Notes under the pieces: model-generated
What the model saw: only the letters and a program-made list of their open reading frames with translations
The model's database searches: none
What the model was told of the DNA's origin: nothing
Part shown: piece after piece, positions 21,653 to 33,776 of the stretch
How positions within the stretch are numbered: position 1 is the first letter of the stretch
How the letters are laid out: every line of letters begins with the position of its first letter
Assembly (NCBI GenBank): GCA_027186245.1
Contig: CP114489.1
Span: forward strand, 8,067,501-8,131,500
Direction: 5' to 3'
From: Coriaria nepalensis
Taxonomy: Eukaryota > Streptophyta > Magnoliopsida > Cucurbitales > Coriariaceae
Length of the DNA stretch: 64,000 nt
Position numbers and translations under genes: made by a program

Positions 21653-24600
21653 TAGGGATGTCCAATAGGTCGGATCCGATCAGATCCGACCTGTTACATA
21701 TAGGTATCCGAAAGTTTCGATCGGATCATATATTCAATTTTTTAATTAATTAATTATTATTATTATTATTATTTATAAGGATAGTTATATATAATTGTAT
21801 ATATTTAAATTAAGTGACTATATATTATTTTAAGTGTAATTGACTAATTATATATATTTAAATTAAGCTGTAAATATATATCTATTAATTGTATATATTT
21901 GTGTAAGATTTTATATCCATTAAAAAATATATATATACGTAACTAATTGTGATTGACATTTAGGCAATATAACATTTAATTTATGTGTAACTACCATTTA
22001 CAAATTACTTGCAAAGTGCAAATGCACACTATCATAAATTTATATTTTATAACAACACAATCACAACAAATATGCAAAAATTTAAAAATTAACTAGTTTA
22101 ACAAACATCAACAACATCCACTTCTAGATCATTTTTATACGGTTGTATACTCATATGCACCTGATATTGAAAATTAAAAACTCAATGAATATATATTATA
22201 TGGGAAACAAATAAATAATATATGACACAAAAAAATATATAACAAAACAAGTACGTACCATCGTCTTCTTTATCAAAGATCTCTATTGTATCCACATCAC
22301 TAGTTAAAGTGAATCTCACGCCCGAAAGCTAGCTTTACATGCAGAAAAATGCCTTGACCATAAAGGGCAAGCCTACTACGAAAGTCCGTGATCGTACGTC
22401 CATTAGTGCTAAACGTAGACACTTCGAAGCAACTGTAGATACATGTATGGCAAAAATATCTCTAGCTATTTGTTGTAGTGTCGGGTACTTATACCCATTC
22501 ACCCTCCACCATCGTAGGACATCAAATTAGTTATGGTAATCAACAAAACTATCAACATCTAGATATTGCTCCACTGCTATAGTCTATCGAGTGAGCAACC
22601 TCAAACTACGACTCGCATATAAATATTTCACTAAAGTAGTAAGTCATCGTGAAAATCGTGTCCCTACATTTAGCTATGAGGTGGATGAGACATCGGATAA
22701 CGCGATGTTTGTGGATGGCAATGTAGGATACCCCTCTTTATAATAGTCATACAAAGACTACAACACAAGTTTGCAATTCCTTGATCAACCGATTGGCATA
22801 TCCAGACTATCTGAGCCTTTCTCATAAAGATACTTAAGCATTTCAGAAGTCATTGCAAACTTGTTTCAAGGATCAAATAGACTGGCAACACAAACTAAGA
22901 GATTGATATTCTCAGGATTGCCCTAATACCTATCAACTTTTTCTTGCATACGGTCAGCCACCCTATCAAGCATAAGAGTTTGTTTATCTTGGGACATTTA
23001 TCTAATCATCTTATGAAGGGTAAACATTTGCATACAATATTGATAGAAATTTACATGCTTGGTGGTAGATAACATCTCAGTTACATCAAGAAAGTATCTC
23101 AAAAGTTTCAAATACATATGGACCATTTTCTAATCATTATCACTCTCGAAATGCTTGCTCTTCCATCAGCAGCATGAATCAATAAAATAGATTCATAAGT
23201 AAAAATTTAATATAGTGTGCAAAGTCACACCCATCGAGTTCCATCGATATGGATTACGATATTAGATATCAATATGGATATGGCGAGAAACTTGCTTCAT
23301 AATTGCATAATGATATGGACACGCCTTCTGAAGCATAATGTACATCGACTTCCACCTAATGGCCTATTTAGCTACATCTTCTAATCAAAGTGATGGCCTT
23401 CCCATTCATAACATTTTTTAATGCCTTTTCACGTGCCGGTGATGATTAGATGCACTTGACTACTGCATAAATCTTCTCAATAGAATCGTTCAACACTTGC
23501 AGTCCCTCATGCACAATGATAGTAATTATGTAGAAAACACACCTATGACAAGAAAAAAAATCATCTTTACTAATCTATAAGCATATATTGAAAGGAATGT
23601 TAAGGTATAAGTATATTTGAGCATTTTCCTAAAGTGCATATGATTCCCACCAAGCAACATCTCTTCTTTCTAAAGCTTTTTCTTCAAGTTGGTTATAGCT
23701 ACTCTATTAGCTGAGGTGTTGTCTATTGTCATGGACCCAACATGACGAATGCCCTACTCACGGATAATTTCAGCTAATAGCTTCTCAATAGTATTGCCTT
23801 TGTGATCGTCCAAGACCTTGAAGGTAGTAACATTTTTCTGAACCTCCCAACTACTATCAATGTAGTGGGAAATCACACACATATAGGACATATTTGGAAT
23901 GGAAGTCCATGTGTCGGTGGTGAGAGAGATATATCCATCAAACTTCTTGAAAAACCATCGCAACTTCACCGACATTGTCATAAATATCTTTAGCATTTCA
24001 CATGCAATCATGAACTGTGATGGCACCTCCACACATGGATCGATCGTCTTTAATAATCTAATGAAGCTTGGGTGCTCTACTTGGTAGAAGGCCTGCTCCG
24101 ACTCAATAACCCACCACCCTCTATGATAGTTAGCCCATCAAAACTGCAGGATATAAAGATATAAAATAAATTAAAATTTTCATTCAAATCTAATTAAACT
24201 AAAATTAAACAAATCATATTACCGGTGTGCGACCAACTCTGTGCTCCCATCGGATTTTTTGCACTGATAAGAATTTTATCCATCAAGCCATTTATTTTCC
24301 CTACAAGATAGTACTTCTCCGTGTGTTGTGTTAAGTGCAATATTCCTAATTCCCTGCTATCCTTATATGATATTACCCGTTTACAATGAATGCACGTTGT
24401 CGTACCCTCATTGTATTAGCTATAAAATTATCCCATGTCAAACTCCTTGTCGGTTGTTTCTTCGTATTAGTTTCAATAGAAGGATGTGGTGCTTTCTTTG
24501 CAGAATTCTTTTTTTAATTCTCTTTTTGCCTTGATTTTTAACACAAGCTCTTGTGTTATCATCAATATCTACATCATAATCAAAGAGGAAAAAATCCTCT

Positions 24601-25425
24601 AATAAAGGAACAAGTGATCCACTATTATCATTGGGCACGTCCTGTTAGCATTTTTTCAATCAATTACCATTTCTAACTACCCTTTCATTTAATAAGGTAT
24701 AATGCAGTGACACATATAACATCTCATTCATGATTGTAATTAAAGGCCTTTTAATCAACTTAAATCAACTGAAATATAAATATCCAATATATTTCAGTAT
24801 CATATGCTAAAACATGATATAAATTTCTAATCATCTTAAACTTCAACAAATCAAAATATTACCAAATCAGAATATTATCAACTTAATCTTAAACTTCAAA
24901 TTTCTAATCATCTTAGACTTCACCATACTTCATCTTAAACTTCAAAAAACCTCATAAAACTTCATCAACTTAATCCTCATTTGTAATAGATTATAAACTT
25001 CAACAAATCATAATATTACCAAAAAATCGGAATGCTCGCCATGCATATATCCAACGAAGACATAACCGGATCGAGGATGGATTGATGAATGGGCTAAGGA
25101 TGACCAATGTTGCATCTGCTGATGAGGGGGCACAGTAATGGTAGATAGAAGAGGGAGGAAGACGGAGGAAGAGGGACATTGGGCGGCGGGTATTGATTAC
25201 CGGATTTGTACGTGCTGCAGGCGAGGGAGAGGAAATGTGGCTGAGTGAAGGGCGACAACGTCGCATGAAGGGCATAGGGCGTCAGGCGGTGGCGGTGGCG
25301 GATCTGCGCGTGATGTAAGTTAATTGTGCGTGCAGACAGAGGCTGCTACGGGCGAGGGAGAGGAAAGGTGGCCGATAGTGGGCGATGAAATCAGGCGGAG
25401 GGCGATGACAACGTTGGTGTTTGAA
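21653..25425 (-). mobile_element. hAT-family DNA transposon, decayed
   Basis: The left end is suggested by TAGGGATGTCCAATAGG followed by GGTCGGATCCGATC-type subterminal sequence at 21653-21700, typical of plant hAT ends. A degenerate BED-hATC transposase is inside on the minus strand. The matching right inverted end (an ACATCCCTA-like motif) was not found. The GC-rich block 25000-25425, with two copies of GCGAGGGAGAGGAAA, may be the 5' untranslated part before the element is cut off by retroelement sequence. Confidence 0.6.
22290..24640 (-). pseudogene. hAT transposase (BED zinc finger, RICESLEEPER-like)
   Basis: Minus-strand blocks run from N to C. An acidic leader is at 24440-24640. A BED-type finger, CIHCKRVISYK...LHLTQHTEKY, is at about 24280-24400 (C-x2-C with the His pair region). 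The transposase core is at 23754-24032 with FDGYISLTTDTWTS and ISHYIDSSWEVQKN, one of the best-conserved blocks of plant hAT transposases (Asp of the catalytic triad in TTDTWTS). A hATC dimerisation remnant, HVSTVASK followed out of frame by SAFSTNGRTI-like codons, is at about 22340-22480. Multiple stops and frameshifts show it is inactive. Confidence 0.75.
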
Positions 25426-25429
25426 CTTA

Positions 25430-26400
25430 TTAGAGCCATCGACCTATAATTCCAAGATCTAATAAATTTGATGATTATTTAAACTCTTTAATCTAATAAA
25501 TATAATTTATTAATCCAAATATTATTCCACTAAAAATATGAGATTACACTTTTGCAATTATAGAACATATTAATGAGGAATCTCTAGTATTCCATTGATA
25601 TTACCATTACATGCAATATAATCCTCCAAAAATTGATTCATAATTAGAGTTGGTCCAAATTACCATTTTACCCGTCTAATTATCTATTTATCCTTAAGTA
25701 CCATTAATCCACTAGTGAATGGTCAATTTATAACTTAATTATAAATTTGAGCTCAAAACCATTCTGTTTTAGAATTAACCTTTAAGGGAACCAATAGACA
25801 ATCTTCTATGAAAAAAGTTTGGATTCCATATCTATAAATCATGTTCTCAATCACTTATCCCAATAAATTTCCAAAACAAAAGTCTTTAGCTTGTTTTACA
25901 AACAAACCCTGATGAATGAATCAAAAGATCCAGTTGACATAAATAAGAGTTCATGATCACTCAGGATTTAGGTTGATTTGCATATGATCATATATTGATA
26001 TGAATAAAATTATTTATGAAAACTGTACTTTAATAAAGAATTAATTCATATCAGATCTTGTCCTATATAATCTAATTATATAAAGTACCTCCACTAAAAT
26101 GTCTATCTACATCAGTGATCTGAATCTAGATCCATTGCATTCACAATGCTAGCAAACCGTACTACAACCATAAATGAAAAATCCATACTTTAATTTGTTG
26201 CAGACAATTCAATTCATTATCTATAATCTTAATCCTCTTGTACCAATAGAAGATTATAGTCACATAAATGAATTTGAAATTCTTTGATATTTATACACAT
26301 CATTCAATAATAATATATTCAAAACAATTATATAGAAAAATATCACTTTTATTAATTTCACAAAACAATATTCATCACATGCTTTCAGGGCACCATGCCC
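25430..26400 (-). repeat. Probable copia-type LTR fragment (minus orientation)
   Basis: Non-coding AT-rich sequence. Read on the minus strand it carries a GGGTAAAATGGTAAT segment also present in the 3' LTR of the adjacent copia element at about 30270, but in opposite orientation. It abruptly precedes the truncated copia gag at about 26400. Borders and family are uncertain. Confidence 0.35.
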
Positions 26401-29018
26401 AATAATGTGTACAAATAGTGGAAGAGTACATCGAGAAAAGAAAAGAGGGAAACTGTTTCAATAGTCGAGAATCTAGACATTGGAAGAGAGATTGTAAGAA
26501 TCATCTTGCAAGCCACAGTGATGTTGCTTCAGAATTGTCATGATTGAGATTAACCTTTTTTGCAATGATAATTCTACTTGGGTATTGGATACGGTTGTGG
26601 ATCTCACATTTGTAATAATATGTAGAACCTAAAAAGTAGACAGATTTTGAAGAAAGGTGAAGTCAACCTACGAGATAGAAATGGAGCAAAGTTGTTGCTC
26701 TAATTGTAGACACTTACAGTTTGGCTTTGCTTTCGAGCTTTATGTTAAATTTGAGACATTGTTATTTTGCACCAACTTTTATTCGACATATTGTTTCTGT
26801 TTCCAGACTTGATGAAGAGGGCCTTACATTTTCCATCAAGGACAATATTTTAAATTTTCACTTGGATGGATTATTTTATAGAATCATTTCCTTCAATAAT
26901 GATGTGTATGTCTTGAATTTGAAAAAATAAAACTTGGCTTAATATTGAACAGGTCAAGAAAAGAAAGTTTGATGTAAATCAAACATACCTATAATAACAT
27001 TATTGATTAGGTCATGCCAATGAAATAAGGATTCAAAAGTTGCATAAAGATAGATACTTAGATCCATTCGATTTGGAATTAATGCCAACTTATCTCTCTT
27101 TTTAGTGGAGCTGGAGAGAGATAAACGGAGTTGATATGACTAGTACATATTGATGTTTGTTGGCCTATGTCAACTTCTGCTAGAGGTGGTTTTTCGTATT
27201 TCCTCATTTTCACTAATGATCTCTCTTGGTTCAATCACATTTATCTTATGAAGCATAAACCCGAATCATTTGAGAAATTCAAGGAATATAAGAGTGAAGT
27301 GGAAAACCAACTAGGCAAAAGTATTATGATACTTTGATCAGATCGAGGTAGTGAATACTTGAGCTACAAGTTTCCTGACTACTGGAAGAAGAACAATGTA
27401 ATCTCACAATGGACCCCTACCAGAAAACCACAGTTGAATGTTGTGTCTGAGAGGAGAAATCGAACTTTCTTGGAGGTGGTTCAGTCCATGATAAGCTTCA
27501 CCAATCTACCTTTGTCATTCTAGGGATATGCCATAGAAAACTTCGCTTACATTTTTAACAGGATATTTTCAAAGTCTATTTTTTTGGCACTATATGACAT
27601 ATGGAAATGAATAAGTGCAAGCTTTGAACATATTCATATATGAGGTTGTCCTGCTGATGTCAAGAAGCATAAAAGTTAGAGACGAGATTCGAAAAATGTT
27701 ATTTTGTGGGGTATCCAAAAGAAACTTTGGGATACTACTATTATCATCCCTCTGAGTATACAGTGTTTGTTGCTAAACATGTTGTCTTCTTAAAGAAGGA
27801 ATTCCTTTCTGAAAGGAATAGTGGGAGCAAGATTGAATTTGATAAAGTTCATGGCGCACAAAATGACGTTCGTATTGTTGATCATATTACACCACTAGCT
27901 TTTCCTGAAGTACCTCTAAAAGAGGATGTTAAGATATCTCAGAGTACACAAATAGTTTGTAGATCAAGTTGAGTATCTAGTGAGCTAGAGCGTTATGAAT
28001 TTCTAATAAAAAATCCAAGTAACGGGCCGATTATAAAAGATGATCCTACGACTTATTTTGAGGCTAGTAATAGATCAGATTTCGAGAGATGGCTAGATGC
28101 GATGAGATCCGAGATAGACTCCGTGTATGCCAACTAAGTATGGGACTTGATCAATGCACTTAAAGGAATGGTTCCTATAGGATGCAAATGAGTTTTAAAG
28201 AAGAAAACCAGAGCACATGGAAAGTTTGAAACCTATAAGGCTAGATTGGTTGTAAAGGGTTACTAACAAAGAGAATGAGTCAATTATGAAGAAGCATTCT
28301 CGCCTGTTGCAATGACTAAATCCATTTAGATATTGCTTTCCATTGCAGCATACCACGATTATAAGATCTGGCAAATGGATGTGAAAATTGCTATCAAGAA
28401 CATTCTTAAGTGCTTAAAAAGGACTAAAGACATGTTCTTGATTTATGAAGGATCTGACTTGAAAATTGCTATCAAGCACATTCTTAAGTGCTTAAAAATG
28501 ACTAAAGACATGTTCTTGGTTTATGGAGGATCTGACTTGAAAATTGAGAGTATCATAGACTCTAGTTTCCCACCAAATGTTGATGATAGTAAATAAATTT
28601 TAGGATTCATCTTCACAATAAATAGTGGAGTGGTAAGTTGGAAGAGCTCCAAACATGAAACAACCATTAATCCTACAAAGGAAGCCAAATACATTATAGC
28701 TTCAAAAGCAGCAAAGGAGGTGGTCTGATTGGAAAAGTTCATAAATGAACTTTGTTTGGTTCCGAGCATCGTTGATCTCGTGGTAGTGTACTACGATAAC
28801 AATGGTGTAATAGCACAAGTAAAAGAACCTAAGTATCATCAGAAATCAGAATATGTATTGCGATGTTATCACCTCATCCGAGAGATAATTGGAAGACTCA
28901 TATGACAATGTAGTAGATCCATTCACTAAGGCTTTCCCAACAGAATTTTGATTGCCATCTTGACAAGATGGAAGTTAGATTAAAAAACGATTGGGTAAAT
29001 TTAGTGCAAGTGGGAGAT
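26400..29018 (+). pseudogene. Ty1/copia gag-pol remnant, 5'-truncated
   Basis: Starts inside gag with a CCHC knuckle remnant (CFNSRESRHWKRDCKNHL, about 26450). It then has the protease site WVLDT (about 26580), the GAG-pre-integrase and integrase regions (about 26980-27500, with LDRGSEYLS-like and QLNVVSERRNRTF-like words), the integrase C-terminal part at 27706-27972, RT start words up to KIWQMDVK (28380), and RNase H with YYDNNGVIAQVKEPKYHQKS (about 28790-28850). The RT core including the YVDD box is absent. The 5' LTR and most of gag are missing. Stops are frequent. Confidence 0.82.
28385..28545 (+). repeat. 78-bp tandem duplication at a copia RT deletion junction
   Basis: Two adjacent copies encode IAIKNILKCLKRTKDMFLIY-EGSDLK and IAIKHILKCLKMTKDMFLVY-GGSDLK. 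In intact copia polymerases this block occurs once, near the RT/RNase H boundary. Here it is fused directly to WQMDVK from the RT start. Confidence 0.85.
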
Positions 29019-30950
29019 TGAAAGTATATGCTCGTCAAGCCAATCAGATTTTGACCTGATAAGGCAAATACTTTATGTGATATTATCTCTATGAAAATAT
29101 TAGCAAGATATTACTTATTGTCATTAATCAAAGTCAGTTATTATTTATAATGTTAATTGATTTTGTTGGAATTAATATTACATGTTTTATATATATGTAT
29201 CATGATAAAGTAGAGTATCTTAAATTATGCACTTTGGAGACCATGATATAGATCATGCTAGTAGAGACTCGAGTCGCTAAAAACTCTTAAGATACAAACA
29301 GTTTATTATCATAGAAACTCGAGAATGGACATTGATTGATCCGAATAGACAATCATGTAGTTCATCACCTAATTGTTAGGGTGGCCAATCTCACATCCAG
29401 TGGTGTTAGTGGAACGCCATGATGATGTATGGACACTTGGTAGGGATTAAGGGTGTTGAATGCGACATTTAGATAAATCTTAATGATAATTAATACTGAC
29501 TATTAATAAAATTTATCTAGTGACTATTTTACATGTGATCCTCCGACCTAAGACACCATGGTCTTCTTAAGTACCAGATTTCATACTTTGACATCATTCA
29601 TATTAGCCCTAGCCATTGGTGAACGGGGATGAACCGTCAAGTATGAAGTGTTATACGAGAAAAATTATGAGTGGTCAAGAGGGAATCCATCGCTTCCATA
29701 TTTTGAATGATGTCCTATTATTATATACGTTACTGAACAAAGAATCCTTGCAAAGTAATATGCTACTTTTATTTAAAATGAGTTTATGTAAATCTATTAT
29801 CAATGTTGAATAAAGGTATGATGATTCATATGATTTTTCTATTTGGGTTTAACAGTTAAACCTTTCCGTAGGATGAATTGGGATATGGCAAGATGAAATT
29901 ATTGTTATTGTAAGTATACGATGGTCACAAACATGTTCTTTTGGAAGATGATACTTTTCATCTCTTGAATAGTTTTGACACTTTGCTAGAAGTCAAACTT
30001 GACTTAGAAGTTTAAAGTTATTTAATCATGAGATGATTAAGTTAATTATTTACTTTTAAAGGCTATTTTAAATTGAACAAAATAAAATAGAAATTAAATA
30101 AAATCATAAAAGTGTTTATAAAATTCTCATGCCAGCATGATGTAAAACTTAATCAATCACACACATAAGGTTTGGAGTAACACAAGTAAAATTTCATCAA
30201 AGAAAAAGGAAAAATTGACCAAAACAATTTTAAGGATAAAATTATAATTTGTCTTATAGTTTGACTATAAGGGTAAAATGGTAATTATTAATTTGTTGAT
30301 TTAATGTCATGCAGCTCTGCTAGCATACCTAATTGTGACATTAATTTAATTAAAAATTAATGAGTTACGTATGAACTTCTATTTAATTATAAACATATCC
30401 TAAAGGTTCGTATTAATAATCAAATATTAAAGAGTGGGCCGAATTATTAATTGAATATTTGTGAGCCAAACTAATCAAAAGGTTGATTAAGTATCCATGG
30501 GTTATACTTATTATAGTGGTCGACCATATAAGGATGGGCTTGACCCAATTTTATCTTTTAAGAATTTTAAGATATAAGACAACTTAAGGTGATATGAGTT
30601 TTAAGACAACTAGGAAACCTATTGTGATTAAGAAACTATAACCTAGTTATACCTATAATCAAAGAGAGAAAAAAGTGTCTTTCATTTATTTTTCCCAAGC
30701 TTATTATCTCATGTGTTGAGATCTTAAGTAGAAAATTAACCGTACGAAACGAATCGTGTGGATAACAGTTAGAGGGCGAACACGTGAGCGCCTCTCTCAT
30801 TTTTATAAGAAGAGTTATGTAATCAAGAAGATAGGGATTCCTCTTCCTTAATCTTAATTTCAATTTGATGAGATTCACTGTATTTTCTATAAAATAGATT
30901 ATATGTGATAGATTGTATATCACATAATAATTCTAGAACTTTAGATTATG
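29019..30950 (+). repeat. 3' LTR of the copia element (about 1.9 kb)
   Basis: Follows a purine-rich tract (GTGGGAGA, 29010-29017) and starts TGAAAGTATATGCTCGTCAAG. A related LTR start, TGAAAGTGTACTGCTGGTAAAG, is at 43290, and homology between the two continues for about 700 bp (GATATCATACTTTGATATCA-type and TTTAACAGTTAAA words). The right border is unclear because an inverted repeat begins near 30910. Confidence 0.65.
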
Positions 30951-31083
30951 CTCTTGGAAGCTGAATAGTGATTTTGCAAGTTAAGACACAAGATGCTTAA
31001 AGTATAAAGATCTAAATAGTTCATAGTCATAGAATTATGAAGACATGATATTGATGTTAGGAAACGTATGCATGCAAATAAAA
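30921..31083 (+). repeat. Left arm of a ~160-bp inverted repeat
   Basis: Matches the reverse complement of 31466-31625 with scattered mismatches. Shared landmarks are ATTCTAGAA, TTAGATTATGC, CATAGAATTATG and TGTTAGGAAACGTATGCATG. Confidence 0.85.
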
Positions 31084-31201
31084 GAATAAACGCAGCATAA
31101 GAAATATTTAAAATTTTATTTGGATCATATCATCGCATACACATGTTCTATTCAGATCGATCATATAATAACTATATCACATATAATCTATCAGTCTATC
31201 T

Positions 31202-31452
31202 GAAGGAAGAAAAATGGAAATGGAGGTGAAGAGTCAGAAGGTGGGAAACAGAGTGAAGTAGTAACATCGGCTGATGAAGCTGCAGAACAAGCAGCTGTCA
31301 TGAGATCTCAAATTCATCTTTTTTAGGGTATTATGCTTTTTGAGAGATCACAAGTTGAATGTAAAATGGGAATGAGTGGTTGGAATAGTAATCTTGATGC
31401 TGATGTTGAACGGTTTAAACTTGCTTGAGCTTCTGAGACTAATATTTTCCTG
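31202..31452 (+). pseudogene. Captured fragment of the neighbouring TPR-PB1 gene
   Basis: About 250 bp nearly identical to donor codons 668-755 of the gene at 33777-36173 (donor about 33909-34172, opposite strand). Differences include a 6-bp deletion in the GGTGAA repeat, a TGG-to-TAG change giving a stop in HLFW-GN, a C-to-A change in ECKLGM and a few others. It lies in the loop of the 30921/31625 inverted repeat, so it has been mobilised rather than left by a simple tandem duplication. The donor region has no intron, so DNA and RNA copying cannot be told apart. Confidence 0.92.
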
Positions 31453-31465
31453 ATACGTTTATTAT

Positions 31466-31625
31466 TTTATTTGCATGCATACGTTTCCTAACATCAATGT
31501 CATGTCTCCATAATTCTATGACTATAAACTATTTTGATTTTTAGACTTTAAACATCTTGTATCTCAACATGCATCACTATTATGCTTCCAAGGGCATAAT
31601 CTAAAATTCTAGAATTTTATCATGA
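31466..31625 (-). repeat. Right arm of the ~160-bp inverted repeat
   Basis: Inverted copy of 30921-31083. Its inner end is TTATTTGCATGCATACG and its outer end is CTAAAATTCTAGAATTTTAT. Similarity may extend about 15 bp further outward on both sides. Confidence 0.85.
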
Positions 31626-31639
31626 TATATATAATAAGA

Positions 31640-33776
31640 ACATATAATATCATTTTTTAACTTTATAATAAATAATAAATTCCTCTTATTAATAATAATA
31701 TATTAATTATTTTCTAATATTTCATATAAAAAAGATCGTCTCTCCAAAATTGTATTAGCCAAATCGGGTCTAACTGATTTGCGATCATATAACTTTCGAA
31801 TTTTTCCTTTAAATATATTCCCCTATTTTCATGAATTTTCATTCATTTCTGTTCTTACTCGATGAAAATGTATGGTTATGTCGTTAATGTTCATTGCTAA
31901 AGTATGATCCAACATAATTTATAAAATGTTCCCATTATTACTCATTTCTAAGATTCCGTTTGAGTTTACAATTTAGTATCACAGCATAAACAAAGTGTAA
32001 TTTACTCCCGGAAAACTTTTGAAACTAAAATTTACAATAAAAAACTTTTTCATTAGTATAAGTTACCCTAAGTTACCCCAATTTCATCATTCTTTTTCAA
32101 AATTTAACCTCAAATTAAATATTTCTTTCTAGTTTTGTTTCAAAATTTTATTTTCATACTTCTTATTTATTTCATTATTTTAAATCATTTTTTTTATATC
32201 CTTATATCCCTTTAATACCATCTCTATAAGCCTCTCTCCACTATTGCCAAGATATAAATTTTATTTTTATATTTTTAATTACTTTAATTATTTTTCATTT
32301 CTCCACCTTAATACAACCTCCTCCACTCTCTTTCATTACCGCTGTCGTCACCCTCCACTACCGGTGGAGAAGCGTTGCGGTGGTTTAGGGTGGGAAAATA
32401 AAATTTTTTATTCCATTAGTAGCAGGTGGTAGCATCAACGACAGTGAAGAGTAGATGAGATAGTGTAGGGAAAAATAATTAAAATATGGTTGAAAATATA
32501 AAAAAATTTAAGTTAATAATTTAAAAATAAATATTAAATTTTAATTTATCAAATTTAGAATTTAAGATTATTTCAAGTGGTTGTGGTGAGTAACGACCGC
32601 GAGAGTTGTGGAACGGTGACAAAGGTATCTAGAGATAAAATGATTTAAAATTGAGTTACCAAATGTAAAAATAAAATTACTTTAATTGGGGTCAATTGAA
32701 GGAAAGGATGAAATTATATGTAACTTATACGTTTAAAAACAAATTAGTGTAAATCCTATTATACAAAAAATTCAGATATAAATTATATTTTTATTTCTAT
32801 TTTGGTATTAAATTATGTTTCGTCCATTCTATTTGTTACTTATTTACAAATCTCGCCGTCTGGGAGAGTTGTCCATATTAAATAGAACATTTACAAGATG
32901 CTCAACTTTTCTCTTTCTCAACGAGCATCATCAATGCATGTTCTCCGGTAAGAACTCTTATTTGTCTTGATTATGTTATTTGGAATACCATGAGAGCATA
33001 CTAGAATGAAATAAGTCAGACCTCCTCAGAAGTCGTCATCAGATTTGAGGGACATTAAGATGACGATGGGTTTTCCAGGGAAGACAATTAAGACTGCCAT
33101 GGTGAAATGGAGGAGACTAAACAAAGAGCAAGGAGAAAGAGCAATCCAATCTTGATAAAAATTGATTAAAATGTAGCAACAATTGTCATTTTTTTCTCAG
33201 CTTCTTACATTCGCAGCTATCCATATTCCAAATAATCTAGAGAAATTCTTAGATGCTTTTATGCTAGACCAATCGATCAGATGTAAGAAATCAAATAATC
33301 TATCTATATTGACAAAAACTCTATCCATTCATCTTTGACATCTGCTACTATAGAATTGTAAATAAGCATGCATTACAAATGCTGCAACTATTATAATTAG
33401 GGCTGACCATGAATACTCTTCTTTCATGTTCATCATCCATTATTGCAATGCAGTAAAAGACTATAAGAATTATTTTGGTTTACCAGACAGATGCATAAAC
33501 CACAACACGAGTCAGGTGAAGCAGAGATCAGAAATCAAGACCTAGGAATGTTATTATTTAATGAATCAAAACAGTGATCTTAATAGCCAATAGCCTTTCC
33601 AAGGGCACAGCTGGTTCATAAGACAAGGACCAAATAAAAAGAATTCCTATTCCTAATTCTTGGGATGAGATAAATGTCTTTTTCTCCTTTTTTTCCCCCA
33701 CTGGGGTTCATCATACCCATGATTAACGACAAAACCAGAAAAACCAGAAAAGAAATTAAAAACAACACTCAAATAG
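31640..33776. other. AT-rich intergenic region, no gene seen
   Basis: No coding signal or recognised repeat. The last part (about 33650-33776) probably holds the 3' UTR of the minus-strand TPR-PB1 gene. Confidence 0.5.
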
